Origin: a bacterium
GTDB taxonomy: Bacteria > Bacteroidota > Bacteroidia > Cytophagales > Thermonemataceae
Direction: 5' to 3'
Assembly (NCBI GenBank): GCA_025362415.1
Contig: JANYGM010000269.1
Location: forward strand, 1 to 15,116
Length of the DNA stretch: 15,116 nt
The notes below the pieces were generated by a model, which worked only from the letters and a program-made list of their open reading frames with translations, searched no databases and was not told where the DNA came from. Below, one piece after another: positions 1-6,114 of this stretch; the first letter of the stretch is position 1, and each line of letters starts with the position of its first letter. The position numbers were made by a program, and so were the translations under genes.

Positions 1-364
1 AAATAAGCGAGTATGCTAAAAAATAATACTGTAACTTATCTAAGGGTAAATAAGCTAAAAATATGGCATTATTGAGTGTGAGGCTGCCCAAACATAGATG
101 TGCCACAATGATAGCATTAAACTTTTTCTTTTTACAAATGGTATAAACACTCCAGATAACTACCAAATTAATGATTTTTATAATTATTTGTATCATTATG
201 GCAGCAGGATAACGTATATATGTAAGGATTACCCAACCTATAAGCACGCCTGTAGTAAGCCACAAAGCATCTACTACACGTTGTTGGCTTACTTTATATA
301 ATTCTTTTTCTAATAACTGGCTAAATAATTCTTCTGGAGTGTCTTTTTTGCTATTGGCAATCAT
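1..364 (-). CDS. Multi-pass membrane protein, N-terminal part (runs off left edge)
   Basis: The frame is open from an ATG at 362-364 to the left edge, giving 121 codons with no stop. An in-frame TGA lies directly upstream of the ATG, so this is the first possible start. The first 30 residues are polar and charged (MIANSKKDTPEELF...). They are followed by hydrophobic segments at about residues 33-50, 54-76 and 83-106, with a fourth beginning near 113. A KKKK patch at 78-81 follows the second segment, as expected for a cytoplasmic loop. Such an N-terminal membrane module could belong to a sensor kinase, cyclase or transporter, but nothing in the visible part decides this. The family is not recognised. 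Its stop lies outside the window, and the gap to menD is 120 nt. That the gene is real is fairly sure; its function is unknown. Confidence 0.7.
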   Translation of the reverse strand, partial: MIANSKKDTPEELFSQLLEKELYKVSQQRVVDALWLTTGVLIGWVILTYIRYPAAIMIQIIIKIINLVVIWSVYTICKKKKFNAIIVAHLCLGSLTLNNAIFLAYLPLDKLQYYFLAYSLI

Positions 365-484
365 TCAATAAATACGTAACGAATGTATAATAATTTATGG
401 TTATGTGTTATACTATATTATTTTCAAAGGTGCGCTAAGATACAAAATAATCTTATAAAATAAAAATTACATCAAACATTTATC

Positions 485-2350
485 TTACTTTTTAGCTATA
501 AAAGTATTCTTAAATTGCTGAAAAAATGCTGCATTTATTTTGCTATCTGTTTGTATTTCAATGATTTGAGTTTTAGTATTTGGCTCAAAAAAATTTTCTA
601 GTGCTTTTGCTAATTCTTCTTGTGTATGTATGAAAGTATGCCCAAAATCAAAATCTTTTGCAAGATTTTCTGTATTTAAAACTTGTTTTGTTTCAAAATA
701 TACATCTAATTCTGCTTGTTTTGCAGGTTCAGGCAAAATCCTAAAAATGCCCCCACCGTGATTATTAAGCACTATTATTCTTAAATTTGGTGTTTTATGA
801 TTGTGCCAAAAAGCGTTTCTATCATACAAAAACGACATATCACCAGTAAGCAAAACAACCATTTTATCCGTTGTGAGGGCATTTCCTACGGCAGTGCTAT
901 TGCTCCCATCTATACCGCTTGTGCCTCTGTTGGCACAAATTTCAATGTTTTTATCATTTTCTAAGCTCAAATAATTAGCATAACGCACCGCCATACTGTT
1001 GGCAAGATGCAAAATACTATTTTTTGGTAATTTTTTCATAATTTGGTGGCAAGCAGAAAATTCAGTTAAAAAACCACCCCTAGCCCCTCCTTCAAAGGAG
1101 GGGGATTTCTCAAAACCACCCCTAGCCCCTCCTTCAAAGGAGGGGGACTTCTCAAAACCACCCCCAGCCCCTCCTTCAAAGGAGGGGGATTTTTGCAAAT
1201 TATGTTCTGAAAAGAAGTTTTCTAGTTTATTTTTTGCTTTTTGGTTTTCATTTTGCCACAAATCAAGGTAATCAGTTTTTGGTAATTTCTTACGTGTTTG
1301 GTTGATATAATATTCAAGTATAATTTCTGGAGAAACAGGCAAAATATGGGTGAGGCACTGAAAAGTGTCCGCTACTTCTCCATATTCTTGGATATGCCAA
1401 TGATATTTAGGTTTATATTTTCTTAAAAATTGCTTCAAACTCTTAGACAAAACCGACTTTCCAATGGTGATGAGCAAATCTGGTTGAAGTTTTTTGTTAA
1501 GTTCATCATCATTTTGCATCAAAATAAGGTCGTGATGTGAGATAGTTTTAGCAAACGGATAGGCGTTTCCTATCAAATCAGCCACAATAGGGATTTGTAG
1601 TACGCCTTTATCATAGATTTTTGGAAGAGCATTGAGTAAAACAGGGTTTAGAGCAGTCTGACCAACCACAATGAGTTGTTTTTCACATTGTTCTTCAATT
1701 TTCATTAGATTATTCCAATCTATTTGGGCTGGATTTTTACGGACACGTATTTTTTCAATAATCCGTACATTTTTATCAAATGTAACTACTTCATTATCAG
1801 CAGGATAAAAAGGCTCACGTATAGGCACATTCACATGTACAGGTTGTGTCTGTTCGTTTTGGGTGAGGTTGATGGCATCATTGATAATTCTATTTACAAA
1901 CCATTGATTATCAGTATTTTGATTATTATTTTCGTCATCACTTTGATAATCAGAAGGCAACTGAAAACTTGCTTTTACGTGTTTTCCATAGATATTTTCT
2001 TGAAAAATTGTTTGTCCATCACGTTGTGCCACCCATTCTGGCGGTCTGTCTGCGGTAAGAATAAGCAAAGGGATTTCTTGAAAAAATGCTTCTGCAATGG
2101 CTGGCGCATAATTGTAAGTTGCAGAGCCTGACGTACATATCAAAATAACCGTTTGGCGCAAACTTTGTGCCATTCCGAGAGCTATAAAAGCTGCACTACG
2201 TTCATCAGGAACTATTTTTGTGGTAATATCTGGGTGTTGTGCAAAAGCTATTGTAAGAGCTGCGGAACGTGAGCCAGGCGAGATAACAGCGTGTCTGATA
2301 CCTTTTTGAGCGCAAATTTCAGCAATATTATAAAGAGAAGGAAGAAGCAT
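485..2350 (-). CDS. menD: MenD, SEPHCHC synthase (menaquinone biosynthesis)
   Basis: This thiamine-diphosphate enzyme joins isochorismate and 2-oxoglutarate to make SEPHCHC, the first committed step of menaquinone synthesis, in the cytoplasm. The N-terminal domain shows SPGSRSAALT near residue 25, the DERSAAFIALG stretch with the glutamate that activates the cofactor, the CTSGSATYNYAPAIAEA segment and LTADRPPEW. The C-terminal domain has the diphosphate/metal motif GDMSFLYDRNAF near residue 502 and NNHGGGIFRILPEP near 527. At 621 residues it is about 40 longer than usual. The excess is a 42-residue insertion at about 386-427, made of three copies of a KSPSFEGGARGGFE-like unit, in the linker between the middle and C-terminal domains. 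Without it the length is 579, normal for the family. The start at 2350 lies six bases from a 7-nt repeat array. No other men gene is visible nearby. Confidence 0.97.
   Translation of the reverse strand: MLLPSLYNIAEICAQKGIRHAVISPGSRSAALTIAFAQHPDITTKIVPDERSAAFIALGMAQSLRQTVILICTSGSATYNYAPAIAEAFFQEIPLLILTADRPPEWVAQRDGQTIFQENIYGKHVKASFQLPSDYQSDDENNNQNTDNQWFVNRIINDAINLTQNEQTQPVHVNVPIREPFYPADNEVVTFDKNVRIIEKIRVRKNPAQIDWNNLMKIEEQCEKQLIVVGQTALNPVLLNALPKIYDKGVLQIPIVADLIGNAYPFAKTISHHDLILMQNDDELNKKLQPDLLITIGKSVLSKSLKQFLRKYKPKYHWHIQEYGEVADTFQCLTHILPVSPEIILEYYINQTRKKLPKTDYLDLWQNENQKAKNKLENFFSEHNLQKSPSFEGGAGGGFEKSPSFEGGARGGFEKSPSFEGGARGGFLTEFSACHQIMKKLPKNSILHLANSMAVRYANYLSLENDKNIEICANRGTSGIDGSNSTAVGNALTTDKMVVLLTGDMSFLYDRNAFWHNHKTPNLRIIVLNNHGGGIFRILPEPAKQAELDVYFETKQVLNTENLAKDFDFGHTFIHTQEELAKALENFFEPNTKTQIIEIQTDSKINAAFFQQFKNTFIAKK
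1070..1195. repeat. Three tandem 42-nt palindromic repeats inside menD
   Basis: There are three adjacent 42-nt units: 1070-1111, 1112-1153 and 1154-1195. Each contains the 20-nt palindrome cccctccttcaaaggagggg (9-bp arms, 2-nt loop). Unit 1 and unit 2 differ by one synonymous change (AAA/AAG Lys). Unit 3 differs at a position that turns Arg into Gly and at its last few bases. The length is a multiple of three, so menD stays in frame and each copy adds 14 residues. The opposite strand is also open through it (PPLAPPSKEGDF). GC-rich palindromes of this style are dispersed in Bacteroidota genomes; that statement rests on general recall, not on a search. Confidence 0.93.
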
Positions 2351-2356
2351 TTTTTT

Positions 2357-2387
2357 GAAGTACGAAGTTTGAGGTACGAGGTACGAG
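2357..2387 (+). repeat. 7-nt repeat array upstream of menD
   Basis: Four phased heptamers (gaagtac, gaagttt, gaggtac, gaggtac, then gag) begin six bases from the menD start codon. The motif AAGTACG/AGGTACG reads on the strand opposite to menD, pointing away from it. The same variant, again including one degenerate GTTT unit, recurs at 3774-3801. Confidence 0.85.
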
Positions 2388-2493
2388 ATTTTTATGATGA
2401 ATTAGTACCCTAAGGGTGCAATTCTAGCCGTTTACAAATATATAGAAAATACTTGTATTTTTGCATTGAGAACTAATAATTATCAAAAAATGT

Positions 2494-2501
2494 TATCTTT
2501 G
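2494..2501 (+). promoter_or_regulatory. Candidate promoter (-7 box) for the NFU gene
   Basis: TATCTTTG matches the Bacteroidota -7 consensus TAnnTTTG and lies 28 nt before the ATG at 2530, a normal leader length. A second match, TATTTTTG at 2456-2463, lies further upstream. No well-spaced -33 TTTG is seen for either, so the assignment is tentative. Confidence 0.45.
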
Positions 2502-2529
2502 CATTAAAATCTCTTTAAATATCCCAAAA

Positions 2530-2775
2530 ATGATGACGCTTTTAGAACGTGTTGAAAAGTCGCTTGAAAACATTCGCCCTTATCTTGAAGCAGATGGCGG
2601 AGATGTAAGAATTATAGAAATCACTCCTGAAAATATAGTAAAACTTGAACTTTTGGGCGCATGTAGCTCGTGTCCAATGTCTGCAATGACACTCAAAGCA
2701 GGCGTGGAAGAGTCTATACGCAAAGCCGTTCCAGAAATAATGGGAATAATTGCCGTTAAGGTTGTAGAACTATAA
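2530..2775 (+). CDS. NFU-domain iron-sulfur carrier protein
   Basis: This 81-residue protein consists only of the NifU C-terminal (NFU) domain, which binds a [4Fe-4S] cluster at a dimer interface and passes it to apo-enzymes. The N-terminal half shows LEADGGDVRIIEI and the cluster motif is GACSSCPMS, a CxxC at about residues 45-48, followed by the expected MTLKAGVEESIRKAVPEI helix. Length and motif order fit stand-alone Nfu proteins. The start at 2530 is followed at once by a second ATG (MM), so the exact start is uncertain by one codon. It is divergent from menD and is the first gene of a plus-strand block that also holds lipA, a known client of Nfu carriers in other organisms. A 7-nt repeat array begins right after the stop. 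Confidence 0.93.
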   Translation: MMTLLERVEKSLENIRPYLEADGGDVRIIEITPENIVKLELLGACSSCPMSAMTLKAGVEESIRKAVPEIMGIIAVKVVEL

Positions 2776-2777
2776 GT

Positions 2778-2809
2778 AATTATGAATTTTTAATTATGAA
2801 TTATGAATG
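2778..2809 (+). repeat. AATTATG heptamer array after the NFU gene
   Basis: Four phased units (aattatg, aattttt, aattatg, aattatg) begin two bases after the stop codon and read away from the gene. One degenerate TTTTT unit interrupts the series, in the same way as the GTTT units of the arrays at 2357 and 3774. Confidence 0.8.
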
Positions 2810-2873
2810 AATACAAAAATCAGATAATCAAATGATTACATATTTTTCTCATAAAACAACTTCCTAGTTAGTT

Positions 2874-2951
2874 TCTTTTTAACACTAAGTTCATTAAGAA
2901 ATACACACTAAGAAGGCACTAAGAAATACAAAATTAGAATTTTATTTACAA
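2874..2951 (+). repeat. About 75-nt CACTAAG-type repeat, copy 1
   Basis: The copy contains CACTAAG, CATTAAG, ACACACTAAG and GGCACTAAG in a fixed order and ends with ACAAAATTAGAA and TTTATTT. The reverse complement of 5471-5546 follows the same order with only a handful of substitutions and small gaps. The two copies therefore form an inverted pair around the block from 2994 to 5461. The CTTAGTG/CACTAAG short-repeat style is common in intergenic DNA of many bacteria. Confidence 0.82.
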
Positions 2952-2987
2952 CTCATTACTAACTCACAACTCAAAATTCACAACTAC
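2948..2987 (-). repeat. AGTTGTG heptamer array upstream of 2994 gene
   Basis: On the minus strand the units AGTTGTG, AATTTTG, AGTTGTG, AGTTAGT, AATG and AGTTGT follow each other, ending seven bases before the ATG at 2994. They read away from the downstream gene. This is the same motif as the arrays at 8763 and 10181. Confidence 0.75.
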
Positions 2988-2993
2988 TTAACT

Positions 2994-3767
2994 ATGTTTT
3001 TAATTAAATATATTTTCTGTGCGCTTTTTTTACTAAAAACATTACCTACAAATGCGCAAAGTGCCTTTGAGGATAATTTTTCTAGAGAATTTACGTATGG
3101 TGCAGGACTTACAACTAATGGCGGACTTCCTGCAAGTATTTCTTTTAAGTATGGAAAAGTCAAAACAGCAAGTACAAATACCACCTTAGGAATAGAAATA
3201 GTGGGCATCACGCACCCAAAAGAGAGAAAAGTATCAGGGAAAGCTCCCACAGGCACAGGACAAACGCAAGGGGGAAGAAGTTTTGTTTTTGGTAAAACAA
3301 ATTATCTTTATAGCATACGTCCACAATATGGTGTAGAAAATATTTTATTTAGAAAAGCCTCTCGTGAGGGCGTACAAGTGAGTTCTGTTTTTGCTTTTGG
3401 TCCTAGTATTGGTATTATACGTCCTTATATGTTGCTTTATGATGTTTCTCCTAGTGCAAGTTCACCTAATTTGCAAGAAGTAGCCTACGACCCAGAAGTG
3501 CATTTGGAAAGCCGTATTTATGGTAGAGGTAGTTTTTTGGCAGGTTTTGGGCAGTCTTCTCTTGCAATAGGCGCAAATGTACGTGCTGCACTTTCTTTTG
3601 AAATAGGAGCTTTCAAAAATAGTATTACAGGGTTAGAAGCAGGCTTTACGCTGGAAGCATTCACCAATAAAATTACACTTATGGATAATTTAGACCATTC
3701 TATAACTAATAAAAACGTCTTTACATCTGCATACGTTACTATTTATTTTGGTTGGAGAAAAGAATGA
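2994..3767 (+). CDS. Secreted, probably outer-membrane beta-barrel protein, unknown function
   Basis: The 257-residue product starts with a clear signal peptide (MFLIKYIFCALFLLKTLPTNAQ, cleavage likely after AQ near residue 22). The rest is rich in alternating hydrophobic/polar strands, glycine and aromatics (FTYGAGLTTNGGLPASISFKYG, YSIRPQYG, SSVFAFGPSIGII, SLAIGANVRAALSFEIGAF). It ends in a strand-like VFTSAYVTIYFGWRKE. This pattern fits a small outer-membrane barrel exported by Sec. No lipobox cysteine is present, so it is not a lipoprotein. No domain is recognised and no function can be assigned. The start is the first ATG after the repeat array and directly gives the signal peptide. The stop is followed within seven bases by another heptamer array. 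Confidence 0.8.
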   Translation: MFLIKYIFCALFLLKTLPTNAQSAFEDNFSREFTYGAGLTTNGGLPASISFKYGKVKTASTNTTLGIEIVGITHPKERKVSGKAPTGTGQTQGGRSFVFGKTNYLYSIRPQYGVENILFRKASREGVQVSSVFAFGPSIGIIRPYMLLYDVSPSASSPNLQEVAYDPEVHLESRIYGRGSFLAGFGQSSLAIGANVRAALSFEIGAFKNSITGLEAGFTLEAFTNKITLMDNLDHSITNKNVFTSAYVTIYFGWRKE

Positions 3768-3773
3768 TTTTTT

Positions 3774-3801
3774 GAGGTACGAAGTACGAGGTTTGAAGTA
3801 C
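3774..3801 (+). repeat. GAGGTAC heptamer array after the 2994 gene
   Basis: Four phased units (gaggtac, gaagtac, gaggttt, gaagtac) begin seven bases after the stop at 3767 and read away from that gene. The array is the counterpart of the one at 2357-2387. Confidence 0.83.
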
Positions 3802-3878
3802 GAAAATACAAATATGATTATTTATAACTATAATCATCAACTAATTAAACTATAATATTTTTTTATTTTCAATAAAAA

Positions 3879-4547
3879 ATGCTAAAAAAACTACTAAAAC
3901 CTATATATTTCTATTTCAGAGAGAAAAAAGAACTTTTTTTATTTAAGTATCTACTAAAAAATAAGATAAATAATAAAACACCCCTCAAACTTGTTATTGG
4001 AAGTTCTAGCATTTATCAAGAAGGGTGGTTACCAACAGAGGCACATTTTTTGAATTTATTAGAAAAAAATGACTGGTTAAAGTATTTTGAAGAAAATACT
4101 ATTACTAATATTGTTGCTGAACACGTTTGGGAGCATCTGACCAAAGAAAATGGACTGATTGCTATGAAAACTTGCTTTACTTTTCTCAAAAATGATGGAG
4201 GAAAGCTCCGTATAGCTGTTCCTGATGGTTTTCACCCAGATAAAAATTATATTGATACAGTAAAACCAAATGGAAGTGGTGCAGGCGCACACGACCACCA
4301 ACTTCTTTATAATTATAAACTAATGTCTGAAATGCTTGTTAGTGTGGGTTTTAGAGTGGATTTAATAGAATATTTTGATGAGAATGGTATTTTTCATCAA
4401 AATAATTGGAGTGGAGAAGACGGACACATTAGGCGTTCTCTCAAGCACGACGAAAGAAATAAAAATGGTAAACCCAATTATACAAGTCTTATCATTGATG
4501 CCGTAAAAATTGCCCCTAACCCCAAAGGGAATAATACAAGTATATAA
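3879..4547 (+). CDS. SAM-dependent methyltransferase-like protein (COG4627-like)
   Basis: This 222-residue protein resembles predicted SAM-dependent methyltransferases that act on unknown substrates in the cytoplasm. Seen are the motif I region KLVIGSSSIYQEGWLPT near residues 37-53, the central AEHVWEHLTKENGLIAMKTC, the strand GGKLRIAVPDGFHPD, and the C-terminal SEMLVSVGFRVDLIEYFDENGIFH with GHIRRSLKHDERN and YTSLIIDAVK. Motif I has GSS where a GxG loop is usual, so cofactor binding may be unusual; activity is not shown. The last 11 or so residues (IAPNPKGNNTSI) are encoded largely by a dispersed palindromic repeat at 4512-4530 and lie beyond the usual family end. Only 35 nt separate its stop from lipA, which suggests cotranscription. 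Confidence 0.82.
   Translation: MLKKLLKPIYFYFREKKELFLFKYLLKNKINNKTPLKLVIGSSSIYQEGWLPTEAHFLNLLEKNDWLKYFEENTITNIVAEHVWEHLTKENGLIAMKTCFTFLKNDGGKLRIAVPDGFHPDKNYIDTVKPNGSGAGAHDHQLLYNYKLMSEMLVSVGFRVDLIEYFDENGIFHQNNWSGEDGHIRRSLKHDERNKNGKPNYTSLIIDAVKIAPNPKGNNTSI
4512..4530. repeat. CCCC-rich palindromic element at a gene 3' end
   Basis: The segment gcccctaaccccaaaggga matches the element at 7947-7996 read on the minus strand (GCCCCTAAATCCCCAAAGGGGA) apart from a two-base gap and a shorter right arm. It lies inside the final codons of the methyltransferase-like gene and supplies its C-terminal tail. Confidence 0.65.
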
Positions 4548-4582
4548 ATTCTAAAGAAAATAATCTTTTAAAATATAAAATA

Positions 4583-5461
4583 ATGATAGAACTTCCCGTT
4601 GTTTCATCAGAAAAAGAAAGAGTAAAAAAACCTAATTGGTTGCGTGTAAAGCTACCTATTGGTGTAGAATATGCAAAAGTACGCAAAATTGTTGATGAAT
4701 ATAAATTGCATACTATTTGTGAGAGTGGCAACTGTCCTAATATGGGCGAATGTTGGGGTGCAGGTACGGCTACTTTTATGATTTTGGGTAATATTTGTAC
4801 TCGTGGTTGCTCATTTTGCGCTGTTGCGACAGGAAAACCAAACGAATACGACACAGACGAACCTCGTAGAGTTGCAGAAGCCATAAAACTAATGGGTGTA
4901 AAACACGCTGTTTTGACTTCTGTTAATAGAGATGAACTGAAAGATAGGGGGGCAGAAATTTGGTATCAGACTGTCGTGGAAGTCAAAAACCTTTCACCAC
5001 AAACAACCATAGAAACCCTTATTCCTGACGTGAAAAGCAACTGGGACGCTCTTTACCGTATGATTTCTGGAGGACAAGAAGTAGTTTCTCATAATATGGA
5101 AACCGTTGAACGCCTTTATAGACGTGTGCGCCCACAGGCAAAATATGAACGAAGTTTGGAACAAATAAAACTCACAAAAGCATACGGAAAACGTACCAAA
5201 TCTGGTATTATGCTAGGACTTGGAGAAACTATTGACGAAGTATATAAAGCTATTGATGACCTTGTGGAAAATGGTTTGGACATCTTGACGCTTGGGCAAT
5301 ACCTGCAACCAACCAAAATGCACCTTGAAATAGCAGAATATGTACATCCTGACGTATTTGCACAACTAAAAGAGGAGGGAGTAAAACGTGGTTTGAAATA
5401 TGTTGAGTCAGGCGCATTGGTACGTTCTTCTTATCACGCTGAAAAACACGTTTTTGTGTAA
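4583..5461 (+). CDS. lipA: LipA, lipoyl synthase
   Basis: This radical-SAM enzyme inserts two sulfur atoms into protein-bound octanoyl groups, making the lipoyl cofactor of pyruvate and 2-oxoglutarate dehydrogenases and of the glycine cleavage system. It has 292 residues, normal for the family. The auxiliary-cluster motif CESGNCPNMGEC (CX4CX5C) is at about residues 46-57 and the radical-SAM motif CTRGCSFC (CX3CX2C) at about 72-79. The C-terminal RSSYHAEK supplies the conserved serine that ligates the sacrificial auxiliary cluster. All key residues are present. The start at 4583 has no clear Shine-Dalgarno site, as is usual here. It follows the methyltransferase-like gene by 35 nt. An NFU carrier gene lies about 1.8 kb upstream on the same strand. 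No lipB is visible. Confidence 0.98.
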   Translation: MIELPVVSSEKERVKKPNWLRVKLPIGVEYAKVRKIVDEYKLHTICESGNCPNMGECWGAGTATFMILGNICTRGCSFCAVATGKPNEYDTDEPRRVAEAIKLMGVKHAVLTSVNRDELKDRGAEIWYQTVVEVKNLSPQTTIETLIPDVKSNWDALYRMISGGQEVVSHNMETVERLYRRVRPQAKYERSLEQIKLTKAYGKRTKSGIMLGLGETIDEVYKAIDDLVENGLDILTLGQYLQPTKMHLEIAEYVHPDVFAQLKEEGVKRGLKYVESGALVRSSYHAEKHVFV

Positions 5462-5470
5462 TGAATTGTA

Positions 5471-5546
5471 TTGCAAATAAACTTCTAATTTTGTATTACT
5501 TGTGCCTACTTAGTGTGTATTCTTAATGTTCTTAGTGGTTAAAAAA
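5471..5546 (-). repeat. About 75-nt CACTAAG-type repeat, copy 2 (inverted)
   Basis: Read on the minus strand, this segment has CACTAAG, CATTAAG, ACACACTAAG, GGCAC and ACAAAATTAGAAG in the same order and spacing as 2874-2951. It covers the region between lipA and the next gene and includes the first few codons (MFLVVKK) of the longest possible reading frame of that gene, which argues against the upstream ATG at 5526 as the true start. Confidence 0.82.
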
Positions 5547-5558
5547 TACAAATATGCA

Positions 5559-6011
5559 ATGTGTGAATTAGGTAAAAATCTCAAATTTTGTACGTGTATT
5601 ACTGAAACAAAAGTCATTCATAACAAAAATAGCCGTAGAAATAAAAATCTAAAACCTGACAAAACTAATCAATATATTTGGTTTTTGTCAAGGTTTTCGC
5701 ACCGTTTTGAGCCTATGATGGAAGGAATATTGAATATGCCAAGTCATCAACTAAATAACACACTTACAAATGAAATAGTGTTGGAAAACCTTAATCAAAA
5801 AGATAAAAATTGTTTTGATTTTGATTATATTGCTTTTGAAGGTGATAGTATTTCAATTAAATTTGATGGTGATGAAAGGACAAGTCATTTATATGATTTT
5901 TTATCTTTTATTTATGAAGATAATGTCTGGCGTGTTGGTATGCACGATAGTTTTTCTACCTCAACCCAATTATTACAAAAGGGAATAGTAGAAATAGAAG
6001 TGATTAAATAA
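5559..6011 (+). CDS. Hypothetical protein, CELxxxLKFCTC N-terminus
   Basis: The product from the ATG at 5559 has 150 residues. The frame is open from an earlier ATG at 5526, but those 11 codons lie in the dispersed repeat ending near 5546, so the later start is preferred. The N-terminus carries three cysteines, MCELGKNLKFCTC, which could bind a metal. A basic, asparagine-rich segment follows (HNKNSRRNKNLKPDKTNQYIWFLSRF). The second half is acidic and aromatic (DFDYIAFEGDSISIKFDGDERTSHLYDFLSFIYEDNVWRVGMHD). No signal peptide or membrane segment is seen, so it is probably cytoplasmic. The family is not identified. It lies 97 nt after lipA and is the last gene of the plus-strand block, ending just before a strong terminator. 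Confidence 0.7.
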   Translation: MCELGKNLKFCTCITETKVIHNKNSRRNKNLKPDKTNQYIWFLSRFSHRFEPMMEGILNMPSHQLNNTLTNEIVLENLNQKDKNCFDFDYIAFEGDSISIKFDGDERTSHLYDFLSFIYEDNVWRVGMHDSFSTSTQLLQKGIVEIEVIK

Positions 6012-6028
6012 AGTTTTGGGATCAAATA

Positions 6029-6071
6029 AAAATAACCTATCATTAGCTAGTTGCTTTTGATAGGTTATTTT
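6029..6071. terminator. Bidirectional intrinsic terminator between convergent genes
   Basis: A perfect 14-bp stem pairs aaaataacctatca (6029-6042) with tgataggttatttt (6058-6071) around a 15-nt loop. T-rich sequence follows the stem on both strands. It lies between the plus-strand gene ending at 6011 and the minus-strand gene ending at 6113, where one terminator can serve both. Confidence 0.85.
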
Positions 6072-6093
6072 ATAATAGATGAAGTTTTAAACT

Positions 6094-6114
6094 CGTACTT
6101 CTTCTTTCGTACTT
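6094..6114 (-). repeat. AAGTACG heptamer array at the end of the TPR/binding-protein gene
   Basis: On the minus strand the units are AAGTACG, AAAGAAG and AAGTACG, directly following and overlapping the TAA stop at 6113-6115, whose last bases belong to the first unit. They read away from the gene. Confidence 0.7.

Noticed and set aside
98..301. Plus-strand frame of 67 codons near the left edge
   Set aside because: It lies antisense to the partial membrane-protein gene (1-364, minus), which has convincing hydrophobic segments and a clean start; the plus frame has no recognisable features.
1070..1195. Possible CRISPR array (three regular repeats)
   Set aside because: Units are directly adjacent with no spacers, lie inside menD in frame, and no cas genes are present.
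999..1271. Plus-strand frame with PPLAPPSKEGDF repeats
   Set aside because: It is the antisense reading of the palindromic insertion in menD; the minus-strand MenD frame is clearly the real gene.
2406..2450. Promoter for menD at CAAATATA (minus TATATTTG, 2435-2442)
   Set aside because: It matches the -7 consensus but has no -33 partner, lies 85 nt from the start, and seems to be part of a degenerate repeat ending in TATAGAAAA.
2984..3256. Minus-strand frame of 90 codons
   Set aside because: It is antisense to the signal-peptide-bearing gene at 2994-3767 and shows no family features.
3814..3837. Possible terminator atgattat...ataatcat
   Set aside because: The 8-bp stem is all A/T except one pair, has no T-run, and sits between two same-strand genes; too weak to call.
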